DNA from: Arthrobacter sp. Leaf337
GTDB lineage: Bacteria; Actinomycetota; Actinomycetes; Actinomycetales; Micrococcaceae
DNA length: 64,000 bases
Direction of reading: 5' to 3'
Assembly (NCBI RefSeq): GCF_001423745.1
Contig: NZ_LMPC01000029.1
Coordinates: 319,212-383,211, forward strand
Position 1 is the stretch's first letter. The number at the start of each line of letters is the position of its first letter. The translations under genes were made by a program, and so were the position numbers. Below the pieces are notes generated by a model, which had not been told where the DNA came from, did not search any database, and saw only the letters and a list, made by a program, of their open reading frames with translations. Of the stretch, positions 34,458 to 42,444 are shown piece by piece.

Positions 34458-34501
34458 AGCGGAACGGCCGGCCCGGGAGTTCCCGGACCGGCCGTTCTGC
34501 T
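34458..34501. terminator. Bidirectional terminator
   Basis: A 21-bp arm at 34458-34478 pairs with 34481-34501, with one C-A mismatch and one wobble. It lies between the convergent genes ending at 34432 (plus) and 34524 (minus) and closes the long minus-strand glycoside operon. Confidence 0.8.
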
Positions 34502-34523
34502 GTGCACCATATGGCGCTGTGCG

Positions 34524-35534
34524 CTACTTCGTGCTGAAGGCGGCGTCGAAAGCCGCTGCGGAGGGCTCATAGCTGGAGAGCCGGCGCACGAACGCCAGCG
34601 CTTCCGGGGCGCCTTCTAAGCGGTCCATGCCCGCGTCCTCCCACTCCACGGACAACGGACCGCGGTAATCGATGGCATTGAGCATGCGGAGGGCATCCTC
34701 CCAGGGCACATCGCCGTGGCCTGTGGAGATGAAGTCCCAGCCGCGGCGCGGATCAGCCCATGGCAGATGGGATGACAGCCGGCCGTTCCGGCCGTTGATG
34801 AGGCGCTTCTTCGTATCCTTGCAGTGGACGTGGTAGATGCGGTCCTTGAAGTCCCACAGGAACCCCACCGGGTCGATGTCCTGCCACACCATGTGGCTCG
34901 GGTCCCAGTTCAGCCCGAAGGCCTCGCGGTGCCCGATCGCCTCCAGCGTGCGTTGCGTGGTCCAGTAGTCGTAGGCGATCTCGGAGGGGTGCACCTCATG
35001 GGCGAACCGCACGCCGACCTCGTCAAAAACGTCGAGGATAGGATTCCACCGGTCCGCAAAATCCTGGTAACCGGCGTCGACCATCTTTTCGGTGGCAGGC
35101 GGGAACATCGCCACGTACTTCCAGATGGACGATCCTGTGAACCCGGTTACCGTCTTCACGCCGAGCCTGGCGGCGAGCCGGGCCGTGTTCTTCAGTTCCT
35201 CGGCGGCCCGGCGGCGCACCCCTTCCGGATCGCCGTCGCCCCACACAACGTCCGGCAGGATGCCGCGGTGCCGTTCGTCGATGGGGTCGTCACATACGGC
35301 CTGGCCCTTGAGGTGGTTGGAGATGGTCCATACCTTGAGGCCGTGGCGTTCAAGTATGTCCAGCCTGCCCTGCACATAGGCGTCGTCATCCCACCGCCAG
35401 GGGTCCAGGTGATCACCCCAGCAGGCGATCTCCAGCCCGTCGTAGCCCCACTCGCCAGCGAACCGGGCCACCTCCTCGAACGGCAGGTCGGCCCACTGGC
35501 CGGTGAACAAGGTAATTGGTCGTGCCACGTGCAT
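34524..35534 (-). CDS. Sugar phosphate isomerase/epimerase (xylose-isomerase-like TIM barrel)
   Basis: The barrel begins MHVARPITLFTGQWADLPFE, and the metal-ligand residues are visible: AHEVHPSE, LNWDPSHMVWQ, IYHVHCKDTKK and LSVEWEDAGM. The pattern is typical of sugar isomerase/epimerase and dehydratase-like enzymes of inositol and keto-sugar metabolism. The ATG at 35534 is used; the extra upstream residues in the open frame look non-coding. It is the last gene of the operon, 8 bp from the Gfo gene. It lacks the HAKFxDID motif of the deglycosidase-like alphas and more likely processes the released sugar. Confidence 0.85.
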   Translation of the reverse strand: MHVARPITLFTGQWADLPFEEVARFAGEWGYDGLEIACWGDHLDPWRWDDDAYVQGRLDILERHGLKVWTISNHLKGQAVCDDPIDERHRGILPDVVWGDGDPEGVRRRAAEELKNTARLAARLGVKTVTGFTGSSIWKYVAMFPPATEKMVDAGYQDFADRWNPILDVFDEVGVRFAHEVHPSEIAYDYWTTQRTLEAIGHREAFGLNWDPSHMVWQDIDPVGFLWDFKDRIYHVHCKDTKKRLINGRNGRLSSHLPWADPRRGWDFISTGHGDVPWEDALRMLNAIDYRGPLSVEWEDAGMDRLEGAPEALAFVRRLSSYEPSAAAFDAAFSTK

Positions 35535-35541
35535 TCCCTCC

Positions 35542-36729
35542 CTATGCGGCCTGGACGGGGACGCCAGCAGCGACGCGTGTCCAGGCGGAATCATTGTTGG
35601 AACTGCGCTCGACGGCGTCGAGCACGCGCTGCACCTTCAGCCCGTCAGCAAACGTGGCATGAGGATCGGTGCCGGACACAATACCCTCGACGAGGTCCTT
35701 GACCTGGTGGGAGAACCCGTGCTCGTAGCCGAGCATGTGGCCAGCGGGCCACCACGCCGAAACGTAGGGATGATCAGCTTCCGTGACCAGGATCTTCCGG
35801 AAACCCTGGCGGTCGGCGGGTGCCGTGCGGTCGTAGAACTGGACGCTGTTAAGGTCTTCAAGGTCGAAGGCCAGCGCGCCTTTGTCCCCCGAGACCTCGA
35901 TCTCCAGCGCGTTCTTCCGGCCCGTGGCAAAGCGTGAGGCCTCGAACGATGCGAGTGCTCCTGATTCGAAGCGGCCGGTGAAGATGGCGATATCATCCAC
36001 GGTCACGCGGCCCTTGCCGACACCGGCAGTACCGGACAGACCCGAACCGGAGTCCAGGAGTGGCCGCTCCTTCACGATGGTGTCGATAACCCCGGACACC
36101 TTCTCCAGCTTCAGGCCGGTCACGAACTGGGCCAGGTCGATCGCATGGGCTCCGATGTCCCCGAGCGCACCGGAACCAGCGTGTTCCTTCTGCAGCCGCC
36201 ACGCCAGCGGCATCGCCGGGTCCACGAGCCAGTCCTGGCGGTAGGAGGCGTGCACGTGGTTGATCCTCCCCACGGCACCTTCGGCGATGAGGTTGCGGAG
36301 GAACGTGACGGCCGGAACGCGGCGGTAGGTGAACCCCACCATCGCGCGGATGCCCCGGGCGGCCGCCCGTTCGGCGGCCTCGGCCATCGCTTCGGCCTCC
36401 GCCACCGTGTTGGCAAGCGGCTTCTCGCACAAAACGTGCTTCCCCGCCTCAAGGGCAGCGATCGCAATCTCAGCATGGGAGTCGCCGGGAGTGACAATGT
36501 CGACGACGTCGATATCGGCCCGGGCAATCACTTCACGCCAGTCTGTGGCCGACTCCGCCCAGCCCCATTTGCTGGCGGCGGCAGCAACGGCGTCGGCGTT
36601 CCTGCCCACAATAACCGCCATTTCCGGCTTAGCCGGCAGGTCGAACACCCGCGGTGCCGTACGCCACCCCTGCGAATGGGCGGCACCCATAAAGCCGTAG
36701 CCGATCATGGCTACGCGGAGCATCTTCAT
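35542..36729 (-). CDS. Gfo/Idh/MocA family oxidoreductase
   Basis: The 395-residue protein has the Rossmann motif VAMIGYGFMGAAHSQGW, a typical VDIVTPGDSHAEIAIAAL segment, HVLCEKPLANT with the EKP lysine, and a substrate-domain GALGDIGAHAIDLAQFV with the catalytic-type Asp/His. It resembles the longer subfamily acting on inositol-type and keto-sugars. Its start overlaps the stop of the beta-like gene (ATGA), so it is translationally coupled to a deglycosidase subunit. This supports a role in reducing or oxidising the sugar released by cleavage. Confidence 0.85.
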   Translation of the reverse strand: MKMLRVAMIGYGFMGAAHSQGWRTAPRVFDLPAKPEMAVIVGRNADAVAAAASKWGWAESATDWREVIARADIDVVDIVTPGDSHAEIAIAALEAGKHVLCEKPLANTVAEAEAMAEAAERAAARGIRAMVGFTYRRVPAVTFLRNLIAEGAVGRINHVHASYRQDWLVDPAMPLAWRLQKEHAGSGALGDIGAHAIDLAQFVTGLKLEKVSGVIDTIVKERPLLDSGSGLSGTAGVGKGRVTVDDIAIFTGRFESGALASFEASRFATGRKNALEIEVSGDKGALAFDLEDLNSVQFYDRTAPADRQGFRKILVTEADHPYVSAWWPAGHMLGYEHGFSHQVKDLVEGIVSGTDPHATFADGLKVQRVLDAVERSSNNDSAWTRVAAGVPVQAA

Positions 36730-37124
36730 GCGAGCACCACCTTCCGCTCAACCGCCACCCGGTTGCCCACGTAGCGCATGGGTGCGATCTGCATGTAGAG
36801 CAGGCGAAGCGTGAGGATGACTTCGACGTCGATCTCCTCGCCATCATCGGGGATCCGGTCCAGCGGGATGATCACTTCCGGCCTGTCCGCGACAAACCAA
36901 AGCGTTTCCCATTGCTCGGGAAGCTCCGCGATGGAGTAGGACCTTCCCTGCAGTTCGAAGCGGAGGGAGTCCTTGGGGATCTGCACGCCGTTGACTGTTG
37001 CCGCGACGTCGTCGACGGCGGACAGCCAGAGGCTGCGGTACCAGGGCAGTTGCACCGACACGGCAATGCCCTCCGGGTGCCTGCGGACGTCGGTGTCCTG
37101 GAACAGGGAATTGTGAGTTGCCAT
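36726..37124 (-). CDS. C-glycoside deglycosidase beta-subunit-like protein
   Basis: The 132-residue protein has the family marks HPEGIAVSVQLPWYRSLWLSA, LPEQWETLWFVADRP and LRLLYMQIAP. It is closest to the N-terminal half of the fused protein at 46823 (PWYRSLWLS and LPYMQIAP). In known systems the beta subunit is a small beta-sandwich that completes the active site of the alpha TIM barrel. It lies in the operon between the 77-residue protein (37134) and the dehydrogenase. The likely partner is the alpha-like protein at 37378. Confidence 0.8.
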   Translation of the reverse strand: MATHNSLFQDTDVRRHPEGIAVSVQLPWYRSLWLSAVDDVAATVNGVQIPKDSLRFELQGRSYSIAELPEQWETLWFVADRPEVIIPLDRIPDDGEEIDVEVILTLRLLYMQIAPMRYVGNRVAVERKVVLA

Positions 37125-37133
37125 TGCTTTTCC

Positions 37134-37367
37134 TTACTTGAACGTGTCGACGAAGGTGTCGTGGGCTGCGGGTGGCACGGGGTCCGGCGTCTGCCGTGTA
37201 GAGGGACTGTAGTCGATGTACCGGCCAGCGTTGGTGTACCGTGCCCGCACGCCCGGAGTGCCGGGCTTGACCCATAGCGGGATGATCCGCTCGTCCTCGA
37301 CGGCGTTGTGCAGGTACATGTAACGGCTGAACGGGTTCTCGATGTCGCCGCGGTCGGTGGAAGACAT
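37134..37367 (-). CDS. Uncharacterised 77-residue protein between alpha and beta genes
   Basis: The ATG at 37367 has a strong ribosome site (GAGGAGGGG). The protein starts MSSTDRGDIENPFSRYMYLHNAV and continues RIIPLWVKPGTPGVRARY, NAGRYIDYS, with a Pro-rich tail. It has no signal peptide, membrane segment or metal motif. Aromatic and Arg-rich content with few helix-forming runs suggests an extended subunit that wraps around a partner. Tight placement between alpha-like (37378) and beta-like (36726) genes suggests a third, small subunit or an assembly factor of that complex. I do not know a family for it. Confidence 0.7.
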   Translation of the reverse strand: MSSTDRGDIENPFSRYMYLHNAVEDERIIPLWVKPGTPGVRARYTNAGRYIDYSPSTRQTPDPVPPAAHDTFVDTFK

Positions 37368-37377
37368 GAACCCCTCC

Positions 37378-38403
37378 TCAGGCCGGAACGACGGCGTCTT
37401 CGATGGCACGCCGCATGAGCGTGTGCTGTTTCTTGACGAGATCGATCGGATCGGATTCGCCAAGGTCAGCGAAGGCATGCCCCTCCCACTCACTGGAGAG
37501 GTAGCCCTGGTAGCCGCCCTCGACGAACTGCCGCACAATCCTGGGAATGTCCATCGCTGGCTCATTGCCGTTTTCGTCGATGTCGTAGAACTTCGCGTGG
37601 ACGTGGAAGATCTGCGGCATGATGTCCAGCCATTCCTCCGGCGGAACCAGCCCGTGCATATTGAAGGCCAGCCTGGTGAACGGGCCCAGGCGCGCGGGGT
37701 CGAAGTTGTTCGCGTTGAGGTAGTCCTCGAATTCCTGGTTGCGTTCCTGCATCGGCAGCGGCTTGCGCCAGATGTCCTGCATGACAGCAAAGTGCTCCTC
37801 GGGCAGCCCCATCTGCGTCAGCGTGCGGAACAGCGTCGGGGAAAGGCTGTGCATGGTGGAGCTGAAGTCTGCCGTGAAACCGAGCCGATCGCTGCCCAGC
37901 TCCGCGTACATTTCCCGGATCTGCAGGATCTTGGGATCGTTCGGGCCCTGCGGTGCATGGATTTCGTAGCCGAGCTTCTGGTCGTACTTCTCTGCCAGCG
38001 GAAGCAGCCGGCGGAGCAGTTCCTTGCCGGCGGAGCGGATCACCACGCGATGGAAACCGAGCCTGTTGGCTGTGCGCAGCTGCGCGGCGAAAAAATCATA
38101 CTCCTCGTCCGGCGTCATGTCCCGGTCCTTGCGGCGGCCCATGTCCAGGTTGGTGCCCACTGCGCTGGGGGTGAGGCCGTAACGGTCCATGCTGTCACGC
38201 CACAAACGAACGAAGTGATCATCGACGTCCGGGTAAGTGCGCAACATCTGGGCGATGTTGAACTCGACGCCAGGACCGAGACCTTCATCGGCCACAGCCT
38301 TGATCAGGGTCTCCGGGGTGTAGAGTCCGGCCGCGAACTCCGAGGTGAGCGAATAGAGTGTGATGCCAAGCTCGATACCCGAGCCTGCGATGCCTTCTGA
38401 CAT
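37378..38403 (-). CDS. C-glycoside deglycosidase alpha-subunit-like TIM barrel
   Basis: The 341-residue barrel starts with a short leader then IELGITLYSLTSEFAAGLY. Metal-ligand candidates in order: Glu in LGYEIHAPQGP, Asp in GFTADFSSTMHS, His in FHVHAKFYDID, Glu in YLSSEWEGH. It is very similar to the C-terminal half of the fusion at 46823 (LDMGRRKDRDMTPDEEYDF against LDMGRRRDRDMTPDEEYEF). It should cleave a 3-keto glycoside together with the beta-like protein at 36726. It follows another alpha-like gene by 20 bp. Confidence 0.8.
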   Translation of the reverse strand: MSEGIAGSGIELGITLYSLTSEFAAGLYTPETLIKAVADEGLGPGVEFNIAQMLRTYPDVDDHFVRLWRDSMDRYGLTPSAVGTNLDMGRRKDRDMTPDEEYDFFAAQLRTANRLGFHRVVIRSAGKELLRRLLPLAEKYDQKLGYEIHAPQGPNDPKILQIREMYAELGSDRLGFTADFSSTMHSLSPTLFRTLTQMGLPEEHFAVMQDIWRKPLPMQERNQEFEDYLNANNFDPARLGPFTRLAFNMHGLVPPEEWLDIMPQIFHVHAKFYDIDENGNEPAMDIPRIVRQFVEGGYQGYLSSEWEGHAFADLGESDPIDLVKKQHTLMRRAIEDAVVPA

Positions 38404-38423
38404 ATTTTCTGATTCCTTCGTTG

Positions 38424-39527
38424 TCAGCCGCGGACGGGCTGGGCGAGGTGGCTGTTGAGGATGCGGCGGGCTTCCGAGGCGTCCGTGATCATGGCCGAGC
38501 CGGCGTTGACGGCGGCTGAACGCTGGACGGCCTGCTCGCCGCGGATGATACTGAACGGGTCCTGCCAGTTGTTCCAGTGCCAGCCTTCGTATTCGCTGGA
38601 GATTGCGCCGGAGTAGCCGTTCTCGACCAACTGACGGACCAGGGCACGCACCGGTACAGAGGGCTCTTCGCCGTTCGCGTCGATCCCGAAGAACTTGCCG
38701 TGCACGTGGCGCACCCACGGCATGATTTCAAGCCAGGTGTCAATCGGTGCAGGACCGAAAAGCCCGGTTCCGTTGATGCCAAAGTCGATGCCCAGATCGG
38801 GCCGGCCGTTGCGGGCCGCCAGGCCGATGAAGGCACCGAACCGCTCGCCGTGGACCTTCTGGGTGTTGGGCGGCCCTTCGGCGTAGAAGCCGTTCCACAG
38901 GTCAACCAACTGCCGCAGCAGCTCCTCGGACGCACCGCGCCGGCGGTAGGCCTCCAGCAGCGACGGAGCGAAGCCCGTAACGGTGGCACCCCAGTCGGCG
39001 GTGAAACCAAGCAGGGGGGAATCCAGCTTCTCGTAGCGGTCACGCAGGGCCAGGACGCGTTCATGAGCGCCATGCTGGTCCGCATGGACTTCCAGGGCCA
39101 GGGTCACACCGTACTTCTCCGCCACGGGCAGCAGGCTTTCCATCGCGTCCGGCGTCAGCGAAATCTGCACCCGGGCGATCGGGAAGCCGAGCCTGGCGGC
39201 TACTTCGATCTGCTTCCTCATGTATTCGACCAGCTCGTCGTGGTTCATGAGGCGGTCCCGGCGGATGCCCGTGTCAACGTTTACTGCAAGCGAGGTGGGA
39301 ACCAGGTCCACCTCGGCGACAAGATCGCGGAACTGCCCGACGAAGTTGTCATCGATCCGGTCCGGGAAGCCCCGCAGGCTGGAGAATCCAATGACTTCGA
39401 GCCCGGGACCGAAGCCTTCGGCCGCGACTTTGCGGATCAGGCCGTCGAGCTCGTACTGCCGGGCATGGAAGGCCCGGGTGAAGCTGTAAAGGGTAACGCC
39501 CTGGATGGGAGTGCCGAGGCTGGTCAT
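38424..39527 (-). CDS. C-glycoside deglycosidase alpha-subunit-like TIM barrel
   Basis: This 367-residue paralogue has the same ligand pattern: Glu in LALEVHADQHGA, Asp in GFTADWGATVTG, His in RHVHGKFFGID and Glu in AISSEYEGW. The ATG at 39527 overlaps the stop of the beta-like gene (ATGA), so it is coupled to that subunit. Its sequence differs clearly from the alpha-like protein at 37378 (shorter EVHADQ loop and different lid segments), which suggests another glycoside substrate rather than simple duplication. Confidence 0.8.
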   Translation of the reverse strand: MTSLGTPIQGVTLYSFTRAFHARQYELDGLIRKVAAEGFGPGLEVIGFSSLRGFPDRIDDNFVGQFRDLVAEVDLVPTSLAVNVDTGIRRDRLMNHDELVEYMRKQIEVAARLGFPIARVQISLTPDAMESLLPVAEKYGVTLALEVHADQHGAHERVLALRDRYEKLDSPLLGFTADWGATVTGFAPSLLEAYRRRGASEELLRQLVDLWNGFYAEGPPNTQKVHGERFGAFIGLAARNGRPDLGIDFGINGTGLFGPAPIDTWLEIMPWVRHVHGKFFGIDANGEEPSVPVRALVRQLVENGYSGAISSEYEGWHWNNWQDPFSIIRGEQAVQRSAAVNAGSAMITDASEARRILNSHLAQPVRG

Positions 39528-39919
39528 CGCTGTGCCACCTTCATGGTCTTGGTGTCGTGCTCTTCGATGTGCAGCACGCCGTGGTCGGTGATGATGTACG
39601 GGATGTAGAGCTTCAGGTCCACGCGGACCTCGTGCTCGGAATGGTTTTCCGCCACGGGAAGGTCGCCGGAAAGGACGGCCGAGTCCAGCGGAAACCACCA
39701 CTCGCCGGTCTCATCCACGAGCTCCTCGAAGCTGAACGTGCGGTTGTTCATAGTCCAGCGAAGCGAGTCCTCAGGGGCGGCAACGCCGTCCACTGTCAGT
39801 GCGGCTCCCGCGATGCACGAGCCCGGCATGGCCCGGTACCAGGGGATGCGGACCTCCACGGCGGTGCGGCCGTCCTGCGTAGTAAGTGTTCCCTGCTCGA
39901 TAATGCGGTCGGCGATCAT
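39524..39919 (-). CDS. C-glycoside deglycosidase beta-subunit-like protein
   Basis: The 131-residue protein begins MIADRIIEQGTLTTQDG and has VEVRIPWYRAMPGSCI, EDSLRWTMNNRTFSFEEL, ETGEWWFPLDS and LKLYIPYI, the beta-family landmarks in order. The ATG at 39919 has a good ribosome site (GGAGGTCTCG). The open frame upstream to 40018 overlaps the promoter-like region and is not used. Its stop overlaps the start of the alpha-like gene at 39527, so the two form a stoichiometric pair. Confidence 0.8.
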   Translation of the reverse strand: MIADRIIEQGTLTTQDGRTAVEVRIPWYRAMPGSCIAGAALTVDGVAAPEDSLRWTMNNRTFSFEELVDETGEWWFPLDSAVLSGDLPVAENHSEHEVRVDLKLYIPYIITDHGVLHIEEHDTKTMKVAQR

Positions 39920-39989
39920 CGAGACCTCCTTGTCTGCGGCATGCATTGCCTGCGCTTGGGTGAAGGGGCGGGCAAAAGCCACTTCTTCA

Positions 39990-41546
39990 TTATTTAGACA
40001 TTCTATTGTCTGATTCAAACATAAGTAAAGACCTGCTCAGACCTGCTGCGATGCGGCGTGCCCCGCGCACTGCGAGCGCCACGGCCGTCAGCGTTGGATT
40101 GCAGGCGGTGGCGGTGGGGATAACGCCGTTGCCGGCCACGAAAAGGCCGGGAACTTGCCAAACCTGACTGTCCGGGGAACACACACTCTCGCCGTCGTCC
40201 TCCGCGCCCATGCGCGTGGTGCCCTGGTAGTGCAGTGATGCTCCCGGCGGGAGGACGAAGGGGCGATCGTCGAGCGGTTCCCCCACCGCCTTGCCCAGCC
40301 GGACAATCTCCTGCTTGGCACGCTCCAGCACGTCGTGGTCCCGCTCGGTGAGGCGGTAATGGATGCGCATAGCAGGCATCCCGTAGGAATCGCGGGCGCC
40401 GTCGTCGAACGCCACCCGGTCCGCCCGCTGCAGGTCCTTAGCGCAGAACAGGCCCAGCCCGACGATCGATCCCGGGATGATGGGGTCATCCTCGGCCAGC
40501 GGGACGGGGGACGCATCCAGCTGCATGACCTGGCCGTGGAACGGCGCTCCGTCAGTGTACGGAACCCACGACACACCACTCTGTTCGCTAAGCGCACCAC
40601 CCGCGGCTGCCGGGGCGTGATCGGCTTCGACGTCGCGCAGCCTGCTCGCGAAGACCACCTGCGCCTGGTCGTTGAGGTAGCGGCCCAGCGCGGCGGGCCT
40701 GATTCCGGAGGCCCACAGCAGTTGGGGCGTGCGCAGGGCATCCGCCCCCACCACAACGTAACGGGCGGACACGTGATGGGTCCCGCCACTGCGCCGGTCC
40801 TGGATTTCTACGCCGGCGGCAATGCCATCCTCCACCAGCACGCGGGTGACCAGCGACTCATCAAAAAGCTCAAACTGCGGGTTTTCGCGGGTCACGTCCC
40901 CCATCACGACGTCGGAACCTGACCATACGAGGCCGCCGTCCTCCCGCCGGTGCACGGCGAGCGGCATGGGCTGGACGCGGTAGGCCGGGTCCCGTCCCTC
41001 ATCAACCGCAACCGTGAGGCGTTCGCGGACGAGTTCCGCGAACGGGGCACCGTCAAAAGCGTGGGTGGTGACGCCCAGCAGCCGATCTGCGTCGTCGAGC
41101 AACTGCTCCAAGTCGGGCAGGAACACGATGCGTTCCTGCCCGCCCGGGCGCGGGCAGGCGGCCGTCCAATGGGCAGCCATGCCGCCTACGTTGCTGGACA
41201 TGGCCGCGACGGGCATCCCGTCCTCGCCGGGAAAGGCGTAGCCGTCCTGCAACAGGTAAGTTCCGGGCCGGGCCCGGCGCTCCCCGCTCTTGACGGCACC
41301 GGGTGAGTTCACCGTTTCGGCGCCCGCTCCCGGACCTTCCGAGGCCCGCTGGGCAAGGCTGCGGCGCTCAGGATCATCGATGTTCTTGACGTGCGACCCA
41401 GGAGGGTCGCTGACCGTGGGGCCCACTTCGAACATCGCGATGGTGGCGCCGGGCGCTTCCTCGCTGAGGATCCGTGCGTACGCCGACGCCGTGGGTCCGC
41501 TGCCAACAATGGCGACGTCGACGGCGGCGGGGTACCTGCTGCTCAC
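39990..41546 (-). CDS. GMC family FAD oxidoreductase, CarA-like (second copy)
   Basis: FAD motif VAIVGSGPTASAYARIL at the N-terminus; C-terminal ASLHYQGTTRMGAEDDG and GNGVIPTATACNPTLTAVALAVRGARR, matching the copy at 26389 and the CarA-type sugar oxidases. The GTG at 41546 overlaps the upstream gene stop (GTGA), which decides the start. The last codons are AT-rich (encoding MFESDNRMSK) and contain an ACTTATGT box, so the gene end doubles as promoter for the beta-alpha pair at 39919. Expected role: oxidise the glycoside at C3 so that the alpha/beta enzymes can cleave it. Confidence 0.83.
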   Translation of the reverse strand: MSSRYPAAVDVAIVGSGPTASAYARILSEEAPGATIAMFEVGPTVSDPPGSHVKNIDDPERRSLAQRASEGPGAGAETVNSPGAVKSGERRARPGTYLLQDGYAFPGEDGMPVAAMSSNVGGMAAHWTAACPRPGGQERIVFLPDLEQLLDDADRLLGVTTHAFDGAPFAELVRERLTVAVDEGRDPAYRVQPMPLAVHRREDGGLVWSGSDVVMGDVTRENPQFELFDESLVTRVLVEDGIAAGVEIQDRRSGGTHHVSARYVVVGADALRTPQLLWASGIRPAALGRYLNDQAQVVFASRLRDVEADHAPAAAGGALSEQSGVSWVPYTDGAPFHGQVMQLDASPVPLAEDDPIIPGSIVGLGLFCAKDLQRADRVAFDDGARDSYGMPAMRIHYRLTERDHDVLERAKQEIVRLGKAVGEPLDDRPFVLPPGASLHYQGTTRMGAEDDGESVCSPDSQVWQVPGLFVAGNGVIPTATACNPTLTAVALAVRGARRIAAGLSRSLLMFESDNRMSK

Positions 41547-42319
41547 CGGCCCGCCACCAGTTCCTGGATCCACCGGACGGACTTTGCCGAGTCTATGGTC
41601 GGGTAATACTCGAGCCCGACGGGGCCGGCGTAGCCGCTGTTCCGCAGGTCTGCGAGCCGGGCAGGCCAGTCGATGGATCCCGATCCGGGCTCGCCGCGTC
41701 CCGGCGCATCAGCGATCTGCACGTACTTAATTAGGTCGCCGGCGTTGGAGAGCTCGGCGGCCACATCCTCGCCCTCCACAGTTGAGTGGTACAGATCGTA
41801 GAGGACCCCGAAGAATGGCGAGTCCACTCCCCGGGCAATGTAAACGGCCTCCGAGGTCCGGTCCAGCAGCGCGCCGGGGTGGTCAACCCGGACGTTCACC
41901 GGTTCGAGGACCAGGGTGATGCCGGAGCCCTCAATGTGCGCGACTCCGCGGGTGAATATCTCGATGAGCTCGTCAAGCTGGTCCTGCCGCTTGCGCCCGC
42001 CGAACCCGGTGCCGCTGCCCACCACGATCCGGGGGCAGCCGAGCTGCTGCGCTACTGCTACTCCGGCGTCAAGCCCCTCATAGAAGGGTTCGTGGTTACG
42101 GGGCGGGATCATGAACTGCATCCGCGGTTCCGCCAGCTGGGCGGTGAGCCGGACTCCGGTTTCCTGGAGCGCATCCTTGAGGGCGGGGATGTCCTTGCCG
42201 GTGGGGCCCCACATCTCCACGGCGTCAAAGCCGGCAGCTGCTGCAGCGCGTACCCGGTCAGCAGCGCTTTCGCCTGCTTCTGAAAACAAAAGATCGACAT
42301 TGGGCGCAAGTTGAAACAT
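41543..42319 (-). CDS. Hydroxypyruvate-isomerase-like TIM barrel sugar isomerase
   Basis: The 258-residue barrel starts MFQLAPNVDLLFSEAGE, with GFDAVEMWGPTGKD and metal residues in LVLEPVNV, LYDLYHSTVEG, KYVQIADAPGRGEPG and VGLEYYPT. This pattern (LYDxYH, QIADxPGRxEPG) is characteristic of hydroxypyruvate isomerase-type proteins. The ATG at 42319 follows AGGAGG. It is coupled to the GMC gene downstream by a GTGA overlap, so it probably rearranges a keto-sugar intermediate. Substrate not known. Confidence 0.85.
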   Translation of the reverse strand: MFQLAPNVDLLFSEAGESAADRVRAAAAAGFDAVEMWGPTGKDIPALKDALQETGVRLTAQLAEPRMQFMIPPRNHEPFYEGLDAGVAVAQQLGCPRIVVGSGTGFGGRKRQDQLDELIEIFTRGVAHIEGSGITLVLEPVNVRVDHPGALLDRTSEAVYIARGVDSPFFGVLYDLYHSTVEGEDVAAELSNAGDLIKYVQIADAPGRGEPGSGSIDWPARLADLRNSGYAGPVGLEYYPTIDSAKSVRWIQELVAGR

Positions 42320-42444
42320 GCGGGCCTCCTGGAAGTTGAAAGGGTTGATTGAGAATTGGGGTTGTCGCGGACCGGGTGCACCGTTTTTGGGCGTAGAGGA
42401 TCGCCACGAAGCGGGGGACGCTGCGCGGTTGTCGCTTGGGCGGG

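Noticed and set aside
37342..38400. 352-codon plus-strand open frame
   Set aside because: It is the antisense shadow of the alpha-like gene at 37378-38403; GC-rich codons keep both strands open.
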